Source: Occallatibacter savannae (GTDB lineage Bacteria > Acidobacteriota > Terriglobia > Terriglobales > Acidobacteriaceae). From it: 64,000 nucleotides of DNA. The translations under genes and the position numbers were made by a program. The stretch covers positions 558,001-622,000 of the forward strand of contig NZ_QFFY01000004.1 of NCBI RefSeq assembly GCF_003131205.1, in the 5' to 3' direction. Shown piece by piece: positions 9,392-18,594 of this stretch. Every line of letters starts with the position of its first letter. Position 1 is the stretch's first letter. The notes under the pieces are model-generated. The model was not told the origin of the DNA and did not search any database. It saw only the letters and a list, made by a program, of their open reading frames with translations.

Positions 9392-10921
9392 TTAGTTCTT
9401 CGAGCGCCCCTCAAAACTCACAAACGCAAAGTGTTTTCCGTCCGGAGCCCAGTTCGGGGTGTTATCGCTCCCCGCTCCACCGATCACGTTCACGATGGTC
9501 CGAATCTTTCCATCCCCAAGATTCAGTACCCGCAGCGCAATATCCGTGTTCGTCGGATGTCCCTTCACTCCTTGAGGATAACTCAGAATCAGCACTGACT
9601 GACCGTCGGGTGAGGGATGCGGCGTCCAATTGGCAAATTCATCGTTCGTCACCTGCTGCGCTCCCGTCCCATCCGGCTGCATCTTCCAGATCTGCATCGA
9701 CCCACCCCGGTCCGAATTGAAGTAGATCCATTTTCCGTCTGCCGAGTAATCCGGGTCATCGCTGACCCCACTTCCCGTCGTGAGCGCCTTCTCCGCCCCG
9801 CCCTCCGCTGGAATCACGAAGATGTTGCCACCGCCCTTATGATCCGGTCGCGTAAATGCGATTGTCTTTCCGTCCGGCGACCACCCGTGAAAATAGGACC
9901 ATGCCCCTTCCGTGACCAGCTTCGGCTCGCCGCCGCTCGCCGCCACCACATACACCCGGGTCTCCGGTTTGCCAGGCATGCTGCAGCTGATCGCTAGCAG
10001 CTTCCCATCTGGCGAAAATCCATGGCTTCCCGTGCACTTCGTCGCCTCTCCCGTATTGACCACCGCAGCCTCGCCGCCCTCCGCCGCAATCCGCCAGATC
10101 TTTCCGTCACGATTGAAGACCAGCGTCTTCCCATCCTTGCTCCAGTTCGGAGCCTCCATCCTCCCCGCCCCCGTCGCCACCACCAGCGCCCGCCTGAAGT
10201 TCTCCTCAATTCCCTCTGTCTGCAGAGTGCTTCCCTCAACTGCCTTTGCCGATTCCTCCACACCCCCTGTCTCGAACTTCACGTTGCTGAATTTCGCCGT
10301 TTCCACCTGGTCTTTGTTGTGCGAACACACCCCGATCCCCGCGTAGAAAGGCTCCTGCAAGTGCAGCTTCGTCGTCGCTCCCACACTGTGCAGTGGCTCA
10401 CCTTCGTAACTCAGGTACATTGTGAACGCATCGCCTTGCTTCACCAGCTTCAGCCGCTTCGGCATCCGCTCCATACTCAACTCGATGTCTTGCGTCGTCG
10501 CGCTCGGCTCAGTCCGATACTGCAGACCCATCAGCCCCGATCCATGCTGCGCCGCATCCACGTAAATCGCATTCGCATCCAGCGACTGCCTGAAGATCAG
10601 CACTGCCTTCCGGTGTGGATCCGGTTTTTGCGAATCCGCAAACGTGATATCCGCACTTAGCGCGGCGTCTCCCGACATTTTCTTCCACACGAAATGGAAC
10701 GCATCCTCCCGCGCCCACATATTCGCCCCGGCTGCCGACACCGTATACACCCCGGCCTCAAACTTGGCCGTTCCCGGCGGGTTCACCGCACCTACATCCG
10801 ACTGCGCTTCGAATACGCCCAGTGCCCCAGCTTTCTCCTGCGCCAAACCGGCACGTTGCCCCGGCACACACAGCGCACCAGCTACAACTCCTGCCATTAC
10901 CCACTTCGACCTCTGTCCCAT
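9392..10921 (-). CDS. secreted TolB/PD40-type beta-propeller protein
   Basis: This 509-residue exported protein starts at the ATG at 10921, which has GAGGAG eight bases upstream; the longer frame to 11068 runs through the cupin gene. A signal peptide (WVMAGVVAGALCVPGQRAGLAQ) leads into a beta-sandwich region (about 40-210) resembling laminin-G or DUF1349-like domains. Then come at least five PD40 repeats of the type FSPDGKLLAIS, WSPDGKTIAF, YSADGKWIYF and PSPDGQSVLI. Such propellers are usually periplasmic binding or signal proteins; no enzyme motif is evident. It follows the cupin gene by 14 bp, so the two probably form an operon. Confidence 0.85.
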   Translation of the reverse strand: MGQRSKWVMAGVVAGALCVPGQRAGLAQEKAGALGVFEAQSDVGAVNPPGTAKFEAGVYTVSAAGANMWAREDAFHFVWKKMSGDAALSADITFADSQKPDPHRKAVLIFRQSLDANAIYVDAAQHGSGLMGLQYRTEPSATTQDIELSMERMPKRLKLVKQGDAFTMYLSYEGEPLHSVGATTKLHLQEPFYAGIGVCSHNKDQVETAKFSNVKFETGGVEESAKAVEGSTLQTEGIEENFRRALVVATGAGRMEAPNWSKDGKTLVFNRDGKIWRIAAEGGEAAVVNTGEATKCTGSHGFSPDGKLLAISCSMPGKPETRVYVVAASGGEPKLVTEGAWSYFHGWSPDGKTIAFTRPDHKGGGNIFVIPAEGGAEKALTTGSGVSDDPDYSADGKWIYFNSDRGGSMQIWKMQPDGTGAQQVTNDEFANWTPHPSPDGQSVLILSYPQGVKGHPTNTDIALRVLNLGDGKIRTIVNVIGGAGSDNTPNWAPDGKHFAFVSFEGRSKN

Positions 10922-10935
10922 CACGATCTCCTCAG

Positions 10936-11376
10936 TCACTCTGCTGGTGTCTTGTCGGTCTTGAAGTTGATCACCGTGTATACCGCTGGCTCGCTTCCCA
11001 CGTTCCTCAGGCCGTGCAGTTGATTTGAAGCGTTGAAGATCACCGATCCCGGCCCAACCCGCTTCCACTCGCCCTTCACCAGCGCTTCTAAAGTACCCTG
11101 GCGGATCACAAGCATCTCCTCATTCGGGTGCTTGTGCGGTGGATGCGGCATCTTCCCCGGATTCAGGGTCGTCTCGTGCACCTCAAGCTGTTCCAGCGTG
11201 GGTGTCCTCATCGTGAAGAACGATCGCACCGACCCCACCGCCGTCTCCTTCGCCGGAATCGACTCCCGATCGAACGCTGCTGGACCCAGCATGGGCAGCT
11301 CATCCGCCACAGCCAGCCCTCCCACCGTGCACGCAACCGAAAACAGCGCAACCGCAACATCTCTCCGCGTCAACAT
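10936..11376 (-). CDS. exported cupin-domain protein
   Basis: The 146-residue protein has an N-terminal signal with a twin arginine (MLTRRDVAVALFSVACTVGG), possibly a Tat signal. A single cupin_2 barrel follows, with the metal-binding set HPPHKHPNEEMLVIRQGTLE and a second motif at NASNQLHGLRNVG. The histidines and glutamate of the first motif are intact. Substrate is unknown. It is the first gene of a two-gene unit with the propeller protein and is divergent from the two-component system across 150 bp. Confidence 0.85.
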   Translation of the reverse strand: MLTRRDVAVALFSVACTVGGLAVADELPMLGPAAFDRESIPAKETAVGSVRSFFTMRTPTLEQLEVHETTLNPGKMPHPPHKHPNEEMLVIRQGTLEALVKGEWKRVGPGSVIFNASNQLHGLRNVGSEPAVYTVINFKTDKTPAE

Positions 11377-11526
11377 CGTTCAGCCCGCCTTTCCTGCCCG
11401 CAACTCGCTCAGCGAACCGTTTTACTACAACTTGCTTCGGATCGAACACCGCAACCCGTTTGCCCCCTTCGCTTCAGCCCCATTTAATCTTGATGCGTAC
11501 ATAATCCATCCGTGGAGAGTTCTGCC

Positions 11527-12216
11527 ATGCGCGTGCTGCTCGTCGAAGACGAAGTTCGTCTCGCCGACAATCTCTCCTCCGCCCTCCGCGACGGCCCCGG
11601 TTTCGCTGTCGATTGGGCTGCCGATGGCGAAGCCGGCGACGATGCCGCTCGTCAGCTTTGTTACGACCTCGTCATCCTCGATCTCATGCTTCCCAAATTG
11701 GACGGCCATGGCCTCCTGCGCCGGATGCGCGCGCGCCGGGACTCCACCCCCGTACTCATCCTCACCGCCAAAGAAGGCAAAGACACCATCATCCAGCTCC
11801 TCAACGCCGGAGCAGATGACTACCTTGCCAAACCCTTCGATCTGGGAGAACTCATTGCTCGCGCCAAGGTCCTCATCCGCCGCGGCAAGGGCGCGGCCCA
11901 TCCCACGCTCAGGGCTCTCGACGTTGAGTTGAACTCTCTCGAGCAAACCGTTCATCGCGCAGGCGTACTCGTTGACCTATCGCCCACCGAGTACCACATC
12001 CTTGAATACCTGCTTCATCATCCGCGCAAAGTCGTCAGCAAGCAGGAACTGCTCGAACACCTCTACGACTACAACTGGGAGCATCACTCCAACGTCATTG
12101 AGGCTCACGTCTCCAATCTGCGCAGAAAACTCGATGCCGCAGTTCGCAATCCGGACACGGTCATCGAAACCCTCCGCGGCCGCGGCTATCGTCTGTCCCC
12201 AGAGCCCTCGTCATGA
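11527..12216 (+). CDS. OmpR/PhoB-family response regulator
   Basis: The 229-residue regulator has a receiver domain (1-118) with acidic pocket E7-D8, phosphoacceptor D52 in VILDLMLP, LTAK and the switch lysine in AKPFD. A C-terminal winged helix (about 130-226) carries LSPTEYHILEYLLHHPRKVVSKQELLEHLYDYN and RGRGYRL. I chose the ATG at 11527, which starts MRVLLVEDE and has GGAG upstream, over the GTG at 11512. Its stop overlaps the kinase start in ATGA, so the two are translationally coupled. Target genes are unknown. Confidence 0.95.
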   Translation: MRVLLVEDEVRLADNLSSALRDGPGFAVDWAADGEAGDDAARQLCYDLVILDLMLPKLDGHGLLRRMRARRDSTPVLILTAKEGKDTIIQLLNAGADDYLAKPFDLGELIARAKVLIRRGKGAAHPTLRALDVELNSLEQTVHRAGVLVDLSPTEYHILEYLLHHPRKVVSKQELLEHLYDYNWEHHSNVIEAHVSNLRRKLDAAVRNPDTVIETLRGRGYRLSPEPSS

Positions 12217-13646
12217 AACGCCGCTCCAGCATCGCCTCGCGCCTCATCACTGCCGTTCTGCTCGTTGAGATTGCCTCCGCGGTTCTGGTCATTCTGCTCG
12301 CCTGGGGATACGAACGCCACACCCACTTCCGCTCTTTCGATGTCATGCTTCGAGGTCGCGCCGACTCCGTCCTCGGCGCCGTGCAGGACGCCGAAGATGT
12401 CGGTGACAACGTCATGCTCGACCTCGCCGACCTGCACGTTCCCTCGGAAGACGTCTACGAGGTCTGGGACGGCCGCGGGCACCTTCTTGGACGCTCATCC
12501 AACTGGTTGGGCAGTGCTCAGATCCATTCGCCGGGCGCCAACGGATTCTTCCATTCCGAGATAGGACCGCACCGCTACCGCCTCCTGCGTCTTGCCGGAA
12601 CCCGCATCGTCGACCCCGGGGAAAAGGGAGGCGGCCACCTCCGCTTCGTCACCATCCTCTACGGCTCACCCACAGACCACGTGTGGCGTTCAATCTACGG
12701 AGCCGTAGAGTTCTATGCCATCGGCATGCTCGTGCTCGTCCTTACCACAGGCCCGCTGATCGCGTGGGTCCTGCACCGGGGCCTTGCTCCGTTGCGGGAA
12801 CTCGCCGATCTCGCCGCCAGAGTCTCTGCAGATTCCTGGAGCTTCGATCCGCCGGCCTCGGCGCGCGAAACCTCCGAGCTTGCCCCGCTCACACACACCC
12901 TCGAGACCGTCCTTCAGCGGCTCGAGCGCTCGTTCAAGCAGCAGCGCACCTTCATCTCCGATGCCGCGCATGAACTCAAAACCGCCGTGGCCGTCGTCAA
13001 GTCATCTCTGCAACTCACCGGGATGAAACCGCGCACTTCAGAGGAATACCAGGCCGGAAACCAGCGCGCCCTCGCCGACACCGAACGCATAGAAGAACTC
13101 GTCGCCAAAATGCTCATCCTTGCGCGCTTCGAGAACACCGCCACAGCATCTCAACCGCCCCTCGCACCCAGTTCTGCAGAACTCAATCAGTGCATCGCCC
13201 GCACCCTCTCTGATCTCGAGACCGCTGCCGCAGTCCGGCAGGTCAGCCTTGTGCTTTGCACCATGCCGACAGGCCCCTGCACCGTCCCGCTTACTCCTGA
13301 CGATTGCTCCCTTGTTCTCAGCAACCTTCTCCTCAATGCCATCCAGCACAGCCCACCCCAAACTCAGGTTGAGATCCATCTGGCGATTCAGGGTAACTTC
13401 GCGCAACTCACCATTCGCGATTTCGGCGAAGGCATCGATCCTGCCGATCTTCCTCACGTGTTCGAGCGCTTCTACCGCGCCGACCCGTCTCGCGCCCGCA
13501 CTACAGGTGGCACCGGCCTGGGCCTGGCCATCTGCAAAGCCGCAATCGAGAAGGCAGGCGGCACAATCACTCTCTCTAGCAATCCTGGGAAGGGAACAAC
13601 TGCCGCTATTTGCCTGCCCTGCAGCGACGATTCCTCGCGCAACTAG
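12213..13646 (+). CDS. sensor histidine kinase
   Basis: The 477-residue membrane kinase has TM1 at about 10-31, a periplasmic region of roughly 130 residues, TM2 at about 165-187, a HAMP-like linker (LHRGLAPLRELADLAARVSA) and an HisKA dimerisation box FISDAAHELKTAVAVVK with H253. The ATPase domain has N box LLLNAIQHSP, G1 DFGEGID, F box FERFYR and G2 GTGLGLAICK. All catalytic motifs are intact. It overlaps the response regulator gene by four bases. The periplasmic sensor region shows no family I recognise. Confidence 0.95.
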   Translation: MKRRSSIASRLITAVLLVEIASAVLVILLAWGYERHTHFRSFDVMLRGRADSVLGAVQDAEDVGDNVMLDLADLHVPSEDVYEVWDGRGHLLGRSSNWLGSAQIHSPGANGFFHSEIGPHRYRLLRLAGTRIVDPGEKGGGHLRFVTILYGSPTDHVWRSIYGAVEFYAIGMLVLVLTTGPLIAWVLHRGLAPLRELADLAARVSADSWSFDPPASARETSELAPLTHTLETVLQRLERSFKQQRTFISDAAHELKTAVAVVKSSLQLTGMKPRTSEEYQAGNQRALADTERIEELVAKMLILARFENTATASQPPLAPSSAELNQCIARTLSDLETAAAVRQVSLVLCTMPTGPCTVPLTPDDCSLVLSNLLLNAIQHSPPQTQVEIHLAIQGNFAQLTIRDFGEGIDPADLPHVFERFYRADPSRARTTGGTGLGLAICKAAIEKAGGTITLSSNPGKGTTAAICLPCSDDSSRN

Positions 13647-13781
13647 TAACCAGCCACAGCGTTGTCGCGCTCCGATCCCGCAAAGCTTCAAACGATTTCT
13701 GCAACCGTGTAAATAAACCGCTCCAATGCGCTTCAGTTGCGGGCTTCTGTGCACTTCTTCTCACCTGCTATCCGGGTGCGA

Positions 13782-13797
13782 TGTGACATAAATCACA
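13782..13797. promoter_or_regulatory. perfect CRP-family palindrome TGTGA-N6-TCACA
   Basis: TGTGACATAAATCACA matches both half-sites of the E. coli CRP consensus exactly, with the correct 6-bp spacer. It sits in the non-coding gap, 239 bp upstream of the TadE-like start and about 120 bp upstream of a candidate promoter. A CRP/FNR-family protein is the natural binder, but none is encoded in this window. Confidence 0.65.
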
Positions 13798-13918
13798 CGC
13801 GGATCGGCAAAATATCGCCCACGATAGGGCCTGTATACCTCCCCGGTAACCGCGCAACCCCTCGAACCAAGCACCTCTTGTGAGTACAGATAGCTCATTC
13901 CCGGACACATGCGTTGTA

Positions 13919-13947
13919 TTGTTCCGATTCCGGCCTCCGCTTAAAAA
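13919..13947 (+). promoter_or_regulatory. candidate sigma-70 promoter for the TadE/TadG pair
   Basis: TTGTTC (13919-13924), a 17-bp spacer, and TAAAAA (13942-13947) lie about 90 bp upstream of the TadE-like ATG. The match is moderate. The rest of the 389-bp gap (13647-14035) holds the CRP-type site and no gene. Confidence 0.35.
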
Positions 13948-14035
13948 GGTCCTACGCACTAGCCGCAGTGAAGGTGCAATTTCTCCCGGTTTTCAAGTCT
14001 GCGGTTCACTGGCTTGAATCGGAACGAGGCTACTT

Positions 14036-14542
14036 ATGATCAGCTTGCTTTCTTTCCCCAGATCTGAGAATCCGACACTCGACATTCGCTCCATCTGCCA
14101 TCGCCTTCAGAAAGCGCTCACCGCCAACGACCGCGGCAGCGCGATCGCTGAAACGGCAGTTGCGATGCCCATCATCCTTCTCGTAATGACCGGCATTTTC
14201 TCCTTCTCGGTAGCGCTTCACCAGAAGCTGGCTCTCGCAGAAGCCGTAAGCGCCGGGGGCCGGGTCCTCGCCGTCGAGCGTGGCGACACCGATCCCTGCC
14301 AAAAGGCAACGGATGCCATCTATGCCGCTGCACCTACACTTTCCAGATCCAACATGACCATCAGCTACGTGCTCAATGGCGTTGCGATCGGATCCGGCGT
14401 CACATCATGCCCTAACACTCCCAACATGGTTGCAACCGGTTCCGCCCAGATCACCGCAACCTATCCAGTTTCGGTATCGATCTACGGCAAGAGCTTCGGA
14501 AATTTGAGCTTGCAAACCCAGCTCAGCGAGGCAATCCAATGA
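14036..14542 (+). CDS. TadE-like pilus/surface assembly protein
   Basis: The 168-residue protein has a cytoplasmic N-terminus of about 33 residues, then the TadE signature GSAIAETAVAMPIILLVMTG, where the conserved glutamate sits just before the membrane helix. The helix is followed by a small extracytoplasmic domain with a cysteine pair (about C90 and C124). TadE proteins are pseudopilin-like parts of tight-adherence secretion systems. ACGAGG precedes the start. The stop overlaps the next gene as ATGA. No tadA, tadB or tadC motor genes are nearby, so the pair is an orphan in this window. Confidence 0.85.
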   Translation: MISLLSFPRSENPTLDIRSICHRLQKALTANDRGSAIAETAVAMPIILLVMTGIFSFSVALHQKLALAEAVSAGGRVLAVERGDTDPCQKATDAIYAAAPTLSRSNMTISYVLNGVAIGSGVTSCPNTPNMVATGSAQITATYPVSVSIYGKSFGNLSLQTQLSEAIQ

Positions 14543-16038
14543 AACTCACCCTCCCCCCGCTCCACTCACGCTTCTTTGCCGATCAGAAGGGACAGGTCCT
14601 TCCCTGGATGGCGTTCCTTCTGTGCCTCTTCATCGGAGCAGCCGGTATCACGGTCGATCTCGGTCATGCATACGCGTGCTATCGCGAACTCCAGGCATCC
14701 ACCGACGCCGCCGCCATGGCCGCCGGCTATGCGCTCTCTCAGTCCACCGCCACGGTGGCTTCCGTCAAGGCCGCTGCCGGCAGCTATGGATCGGCCTCAA
14801 ACGGCGCCAATGTTAACCAGAATCTGCCGAACACCACAATCGCGACCGACCTCAACTGCTCGACCAGCGTTGCCAACCTCGGCATCCTCTGCTCCAGTTC
14901 TCCCACGGGGTACAACGTCGTGCGAGTCACTCAATCGGTCGTCATTCCAACATTCTTCATGAGAGGCTTCGCCATCTTCGGCGTTCAGGGCGCAAAATCC
15001 GTCTCGCTCACCGCTGTCTCAACGGCCGCAGCGCGCGGCGCCAGCGCTTCTCAATACAATGTCGCCGTCGTCATCGACACCACCGCGTCCATGAATACGC
15101 AGGACAACGATGCTGCCTGTGGCGACACGCGCATTCACTGCGCGCTCCAGGGTGTCCAGACGTTGCTGAAATCTCTTTCTCCCTGTTCCAGCAACGGCTC
15201 CGGCAAAGACTGCTCCGGCGGCAAAGCATTTGACGCGGTCAGCCTTTTCACTTTCCCAAACATTCAGGCCAATCAGGCCAGCAAAGACACGTCCTGCCCC
15301 ACCGGGAATCCAGCCATACCCAGCTACTACACACCGGTCCGTGGCGCAACGTGGTCGGCTCCTTCAGGCACCAGCGCAACCTACCAGGTGACCAGCTATC
15401 TCTCTGACTGGAGCTCCACCGGAAAGCAGAACGGCGCGTTGAACACCTCTTCATCGCTTGGAATCGCATCGGGTGCTTCCACCGCTTCCAACTGCAAAGG
15501 CCTCCAGGCTCCCGGCGGCGACGGCACCTACTACGCCGGAGCTATCTACGCGGCGCAATCTTCGCTGATGGCCGCTCAAGCCGCCAACCCAGGTTCGCAG
15601 AACGCCCTCGTCATTCTCAGTGACGGCGATGCGCAGAGCACAAAGATCAACGTCACTGGAACCGTCCAGAAGGCCGGGACAGGCACCCCGGCACTCTCAG
15701 TCGATTATCCATCGAGCTCGAATCAATGTCAGCAGGCCATCGACGCTGCGAGGTTTGCATCTTCGCAGGGCACCACGGTGTACACAATCGCCTACGGCGC
15801 TTCCAACGCGGGCTGCTCGCAAGACAAGTCCGGTCCCCTCGCCGGCATCTCGCCCTGCAGTGCTCTCCAGAAGATGGCAACCGCTCCCGGAAACTTCTTT
15901 TCCGACGCGAATGCCTCCCAGAACAAAGGCCAGTGCACTTCTGCCCAGAACCCAAACCTCAGCCTCGATCAGATCTTCAAGGCCGTCGGAACCAGCCTGA
16001 GCTTCTCCCGACTCGTTCCCAACAGCTATTACAACTAA
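14539..16038 (+). CDS. TadG-like protein with VWA domain
   Basis: The 499-residue product begins with a TadE/TadG-type segment (QKGQVLPWMAFLLCLFIGAAGITVDLGHAY, a membrane helix at about 20-42, then ASTDAAAMAAGYAL). A von Willebrand A domain starts near residue 175, with VAVVIDTTASM in place of the canonical DxSxS and a later VILSDGDAQS. Many cysteines in the VWA part suggest disulfides outside the cytoplasm. It is coupled to the TadE-like gene by a 4-bp overlap and ends just before a terminator hairpin. It probably acts in surface attachment, by analogy with Tad loci. Confidence 0.85.
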   Translation: MKLTLPPLHSRFFADQKGQVLPWMAFLLCLFIGAAGITVDLGHAYACYRELQASTDAAAMAAGYALSQSTATVASVKAAAGSYGSASNGANVNQNLPNTTIATDLNCSTSVANLGILCSSSPTGYNVVRVTQSVVIPTFFMRGFAIFGVQGAKSVSLTAVSTAAARGASASQYNVAVVIDTTASMNTQDNDAACGDTRIHCALQGVQTLLKSLSPCSSNGSGKDCSGGKAFDAVSLFTFPNIQANQASKDTSCPTGNPAIPSYYTPVRGATWSAPSGTSATYQVTSYLSDWSSTGKQNGALNTSSSLGIASGASTASNCKGLQAPGGDGTYYAGAIYAAQSSLMAAQAANPGSQNALVILSDGDAQSTKINVTGTVQKAGTGTPALSVDYPSSSNQCQQAIDAARFASSQGTTVYTIAYGASNAGCSQDKSGPLAGISPCSALQKMATAPGNFFSDANASQNKGQCTSAQNPNLSLDQIFKAVGTSLSFSRLVPNSYYN

Positions 16039-16053
16039 GCTGGAATGGGACAA

Positions 16054-16099
16054 AGGCGACGCCGCCATCAACTCCTTCGGACGGCGTCGCTTCTCTTTT
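16054..16099 (+). terminator. intrinsic terminator after the TadG-like gene
   Basis: A 9-bp stem GCGACGCCG (16056-16064) pairs with CGGCGTCGC (16082-16090) and is followed by TTCTCTTTT. The long 17-nt loop weakens it slightly. It may also serve the convergent ankyrin gene. Confidence 0.65.
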
Positions 16100-17193
16100 C
16101 AGGACTCCTTCTGCAAGCCACGCAGAAACGCCTCCAACTCCGTGTGGCGCTCGTGCCTCGCCCAATCCGCCGGCGTCCCGTTCCACATCAGATCCCGCGT
16201 GTTCGGATCTGCTCCCCGATCCAGCAGCAATCGCACCAGCGCATCATTGCCGATCAACGCAGCCTGGTGCAGCGGCGTTGTATGCGAATGCCCGCCGATG
16301 GGGTTATACCGGTTCGGGTCCTCCCCCGCATCGAGAAGAACGCGGACGACCTCAATCCACCCAATCTGGCTCGCCATTGCCAGCGCAATATGCCGCTCGT
16401 GTTTGCTCGCCGAGCCTAGCAGCCGCCGAACGCCCTCAACATCGTTCAGAGCTGCCGCTACCGCCAGCGTCATGCGCGCGCCGCGTTGAAGCAGGGCCCT
16501 CACCGCCAGCAAGCTCCCGTGCAGAGCCGCGGCATTGATCGCATCATTCGGATCGGCTCCATACTCACACAGAAGTTCAATAAGGGGAACCGTCGCTCCC
16601 GTCTCCAGCGCAACGCTTCCCGTCGCCGCCAACGCCAGTGTCGTATCGATCGATGCCTGATCCGGGCCCGCATCCAGAATCACACGCGCAACATCAACGA
16701 TGTTGTTCGGCAGCGTTCCGCGCCGTATGGGATTCTCCGCAACAAACTCCAGCAGCGTCGGATTCCGGAAGTAGTTCCAGCCCTCAAACTCAACACGCTG
16801 GTGCACCAGCTTCTTATGCTTCTTTAGATGTTCACGCAGTCCTTCTGCATCACCCGCATCAAGTAGATCCACTGCATGCCGGAACGCCGGGTCCTCGATC
16901 AACTCGTGGCGCGGCTTCTTGATCCGCTCCGCAAGCTCGGGCTTGTCGACATACTCCTTCAGCCTCGGCCAGCTCTTGAACCCGCGCTCTCGCGCGATCG
17001 TCAGCTGCGCGTCTGACAGGCTCAGCTTTCGCGCGAAAATCGCCTCATCATTCAGTTCTCTGCACTGCGGATGAAACTCCCTCATGCGCTGAGCCGCTCC
17101 GCGATCGCGCGCAGCATGCAGCTTCTTCAGGTCACGAGCCTGATATTTCAGGTGCTCAAGATTTGGATTGGGTGGTAGGGGTCGAACCGGCAT
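16099..17193 (-). CDS. ankyrin-repeat protein
   Basis: The 364-residue, apparently cytoplasmic protein has an N-terminal charged region (NLEHLKYQARDLKKLHAARD..., about 1-95), then degenerate ankyrin units from about residue 110. The clearest are VPLIELLCEYGADPNDAINA, LLAVRALLQRGARM, IEVVRVLLDAGEDPNRY, TTPLHQAALIGNDALVRLLL and DRGADPNTRD. The N-terminus is a type that often precedes ankyrin repeats in acidobacterial proteins. It presumably mediates protein-protein contacts; no partner is evident. GAGAGGAAG upstream of the ATG at 17193 supports the start. Confidence 0.85.
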   Translation of the reverse strand: MPVRPLPPNPNLEHLKYQARDLKKLHAARDRGAAQRMREFHPQCRELNDEAIFARKLSLSDAQLTIARERGFKSWPRLKEYVDKPELAERIKKPRHELIEDPAFRHAVDLLDAGDAEGLREHLKKHKKLVHQRVEFEGWNYFRNPTLLEFVAENPIRRGTLPNNIVDVARVILDAGPDQASIDTTLALAATGSVALETGATVPLIELLCEYGADPNDAINAAALHGSLLAVRALLQRGARMTLAVAAALNDVEGVRRLLGSASKHERHIALAMASQIGWIEVVRVLLDAGEDPNRYNPIGGHSHTTPLHQAALIGNDALVRLLLDRGADPNTRDLMWNGTPADWARHERHTELEAFLRGLQKES

Positions 17194-17664
17194 GACGAAC
17201 TTCCTCTCAGCATGCCCAGGTCCGCATGTGTTGGGCAGAAAGTCAGTTCGCTGAACGAATTGTCTGAAACCAAGGTGGACTTCTGTCCTTCCCGCGGACC
17301 GGATGCGCCCTTCTTGCGCTGCTCAGAGCCTACCACGCCCCTTCTCCGGGCGAACAAGGAACCGAGATCAGCCCGAACCCACCCCGGCAGACTCCGCAAA
17401 GAAGACCCAACGCAAAATGGATGCCGCTTCCCGCCGCCAGTCTCTCCCGAGGCATCCAAATACCTGACGGAACAGGGAGTTCTGCAGCGCAAATACCTAT
17501 GGTTCACCATCGAAGGTCTTGCGTAACGAACCTGGGTACAAATTCGATCGGCATACGGTTGAAATACCCGCCGCCCGGAGCGTAATAATGAGTTCTCACC
17601 GCGTTCGCCATAACTCCGCACGCTTCATTACGGCAACCGATTCCGCCCCCGAAAGGAATCTGCC
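17194..17664. other. 471-bp non-coding gap between divergent genes
   Basis: No supported gene lies here; the 157-residue open frame antisense at 17148-17621 has no recognisable features and runs into the ankyrin start. The gap carries the promoter at 17559 and presumably the ankyrin promoter on the other strand. Confidence 0.5.
17559..17588 (+). promoter_or_regulatory. candidate sigma-70 promoter
   Basis: TTGAAA (17559-17564), an 18-bp spacer and TAATAA (17583-17588) lie 76 bp upstream of the ATG at 17665. Both boxes are close to consensus. Confidence 0.5.
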
Positions 17665-18489
17665 ATGAGTAGCTTTCCCGACCATCAGTTTCCGCACGAC
17701 CCGGTGGCCGCTCGCAACTCCACCACGGCCTCATGGCGTCAAATCATCAAACGCGCCCTCGATCAGTCCACATGGAAACTCATCAAATCTACACACCCGG
17801 AATCCCGTGACGCAGTGAAAACACAATCCTCCCCCTCCCGCGCTCCCCGAATCTTCATTGGCCTTGCCGTCGCCGTTCTTCTCCTCATTGCAGTCCCCAT
17901 CGTGCTCATTATCCGCGCTGAGTCGAGCCGCCCGCATTATTACCGGCAGGGAAAGAGCGTCGTGTCCCGCGGCGAGTCCCTCCTTGGCATGAACCAGATC
18001 TCCACAAAGCCCAAGCCATCCCCATACAAGTACACGCTCGCCACCCCCGTCACGAAACCATCGGCGTCAATCGTCATTACGCCGCACCCGCAGGCTCAGT
18101 ACGCACCGCCAACCACCGCTCAGCAGCAGCTTCCGAACCAGGCTAGCCCGGTGACGCCCGCGGTTCCGCAGACTGCCATCAATATGCCCCCGCCTCCTCC
18201 CTCTGCCGCCGGAGCGCGGGTTCCGTTCACGCCGGTGGTCTATTCCGCCCGCCACGACAAGCACTTCGGCGGCTGCTCGGGCCAGCTCACGCTTAATGCC
18301 GGCGGACTGAACTTCAATTGCGCGTCCGAGCCAGGCGACAGCATCAACGTCGGCCTCAATGATATCGGCGCTGTCGATGAAAACGGAATCCAGACCACCT
18401 CGGGCAAGAAGTACCATTTCACGATCACCGGGATGAGCAAGCCCGGCGCACAGCAGCTCTTCTCCAACTGGCTCCATCAGGTGCGTTGA
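17665..18489 (+). CDS. proline-rich membrane-anchored protein of unknown function
   Basis: The 274-residue protein is not one I recognise. It has a cytoplasmic N-terminus (1-58), one membrane helix (IFIGLAVAVLLLIAVPIVLII, about 63-83), a Pro/Gln/Thr-rich linker (about 110-185, with PPPPPS) and a compact C-terminal domain of about 80 residues. That domain begins HDKHFGGCSGQLTL and carries two cysteines, and its GLNFNCASE...INVGLNDIGAVDENG pattern is compatible with a small PH-like beta-barrel. AAAGGA precedes the ATG. It is a single-gene unit with its own promoter. Confidence 0.8.
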   Translation: MSSFPDHQFPHDPVAARNSTTASWRQIIKRALDQSTWKLIKSTHPESRDAVKTQSSPSRAPRIFIGLAVAVLLLIAVPIVLIIRAESSRPHYYRQGKSVVSRGESLLGMNQISTKPKPSPYKYTLATPVTKPSASIVITPHPQAQYAPPTTAQQQLPNQASPVTPAVPQTAINMPPPPPSAAGARVPFTPVVYSARHDKHFGGCSGQLTLNAGGLNFNCASEPGDSINVGLNDIGAVDENGIQTTSGKKYHFTITGMSKPGAQQLFSNWLHQVR

Positions 18490-18594
18490 TTGTGAAAGAC
18501 GCGTGAATCGCTCCTTCAGATTGTCTTAATCCCGTCGTGACACAATCCTCTCGCTGATCAGGACTCCACTTTCTCCTGCACGAAAGGTTTTGCT

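Noticed and set aside
17148..17621. 157-residue minus-strand frame upstream of the ankyrin gene
   Set aside because: Runs into the ankyrin start in another frame and shows no domain or ribosome site.
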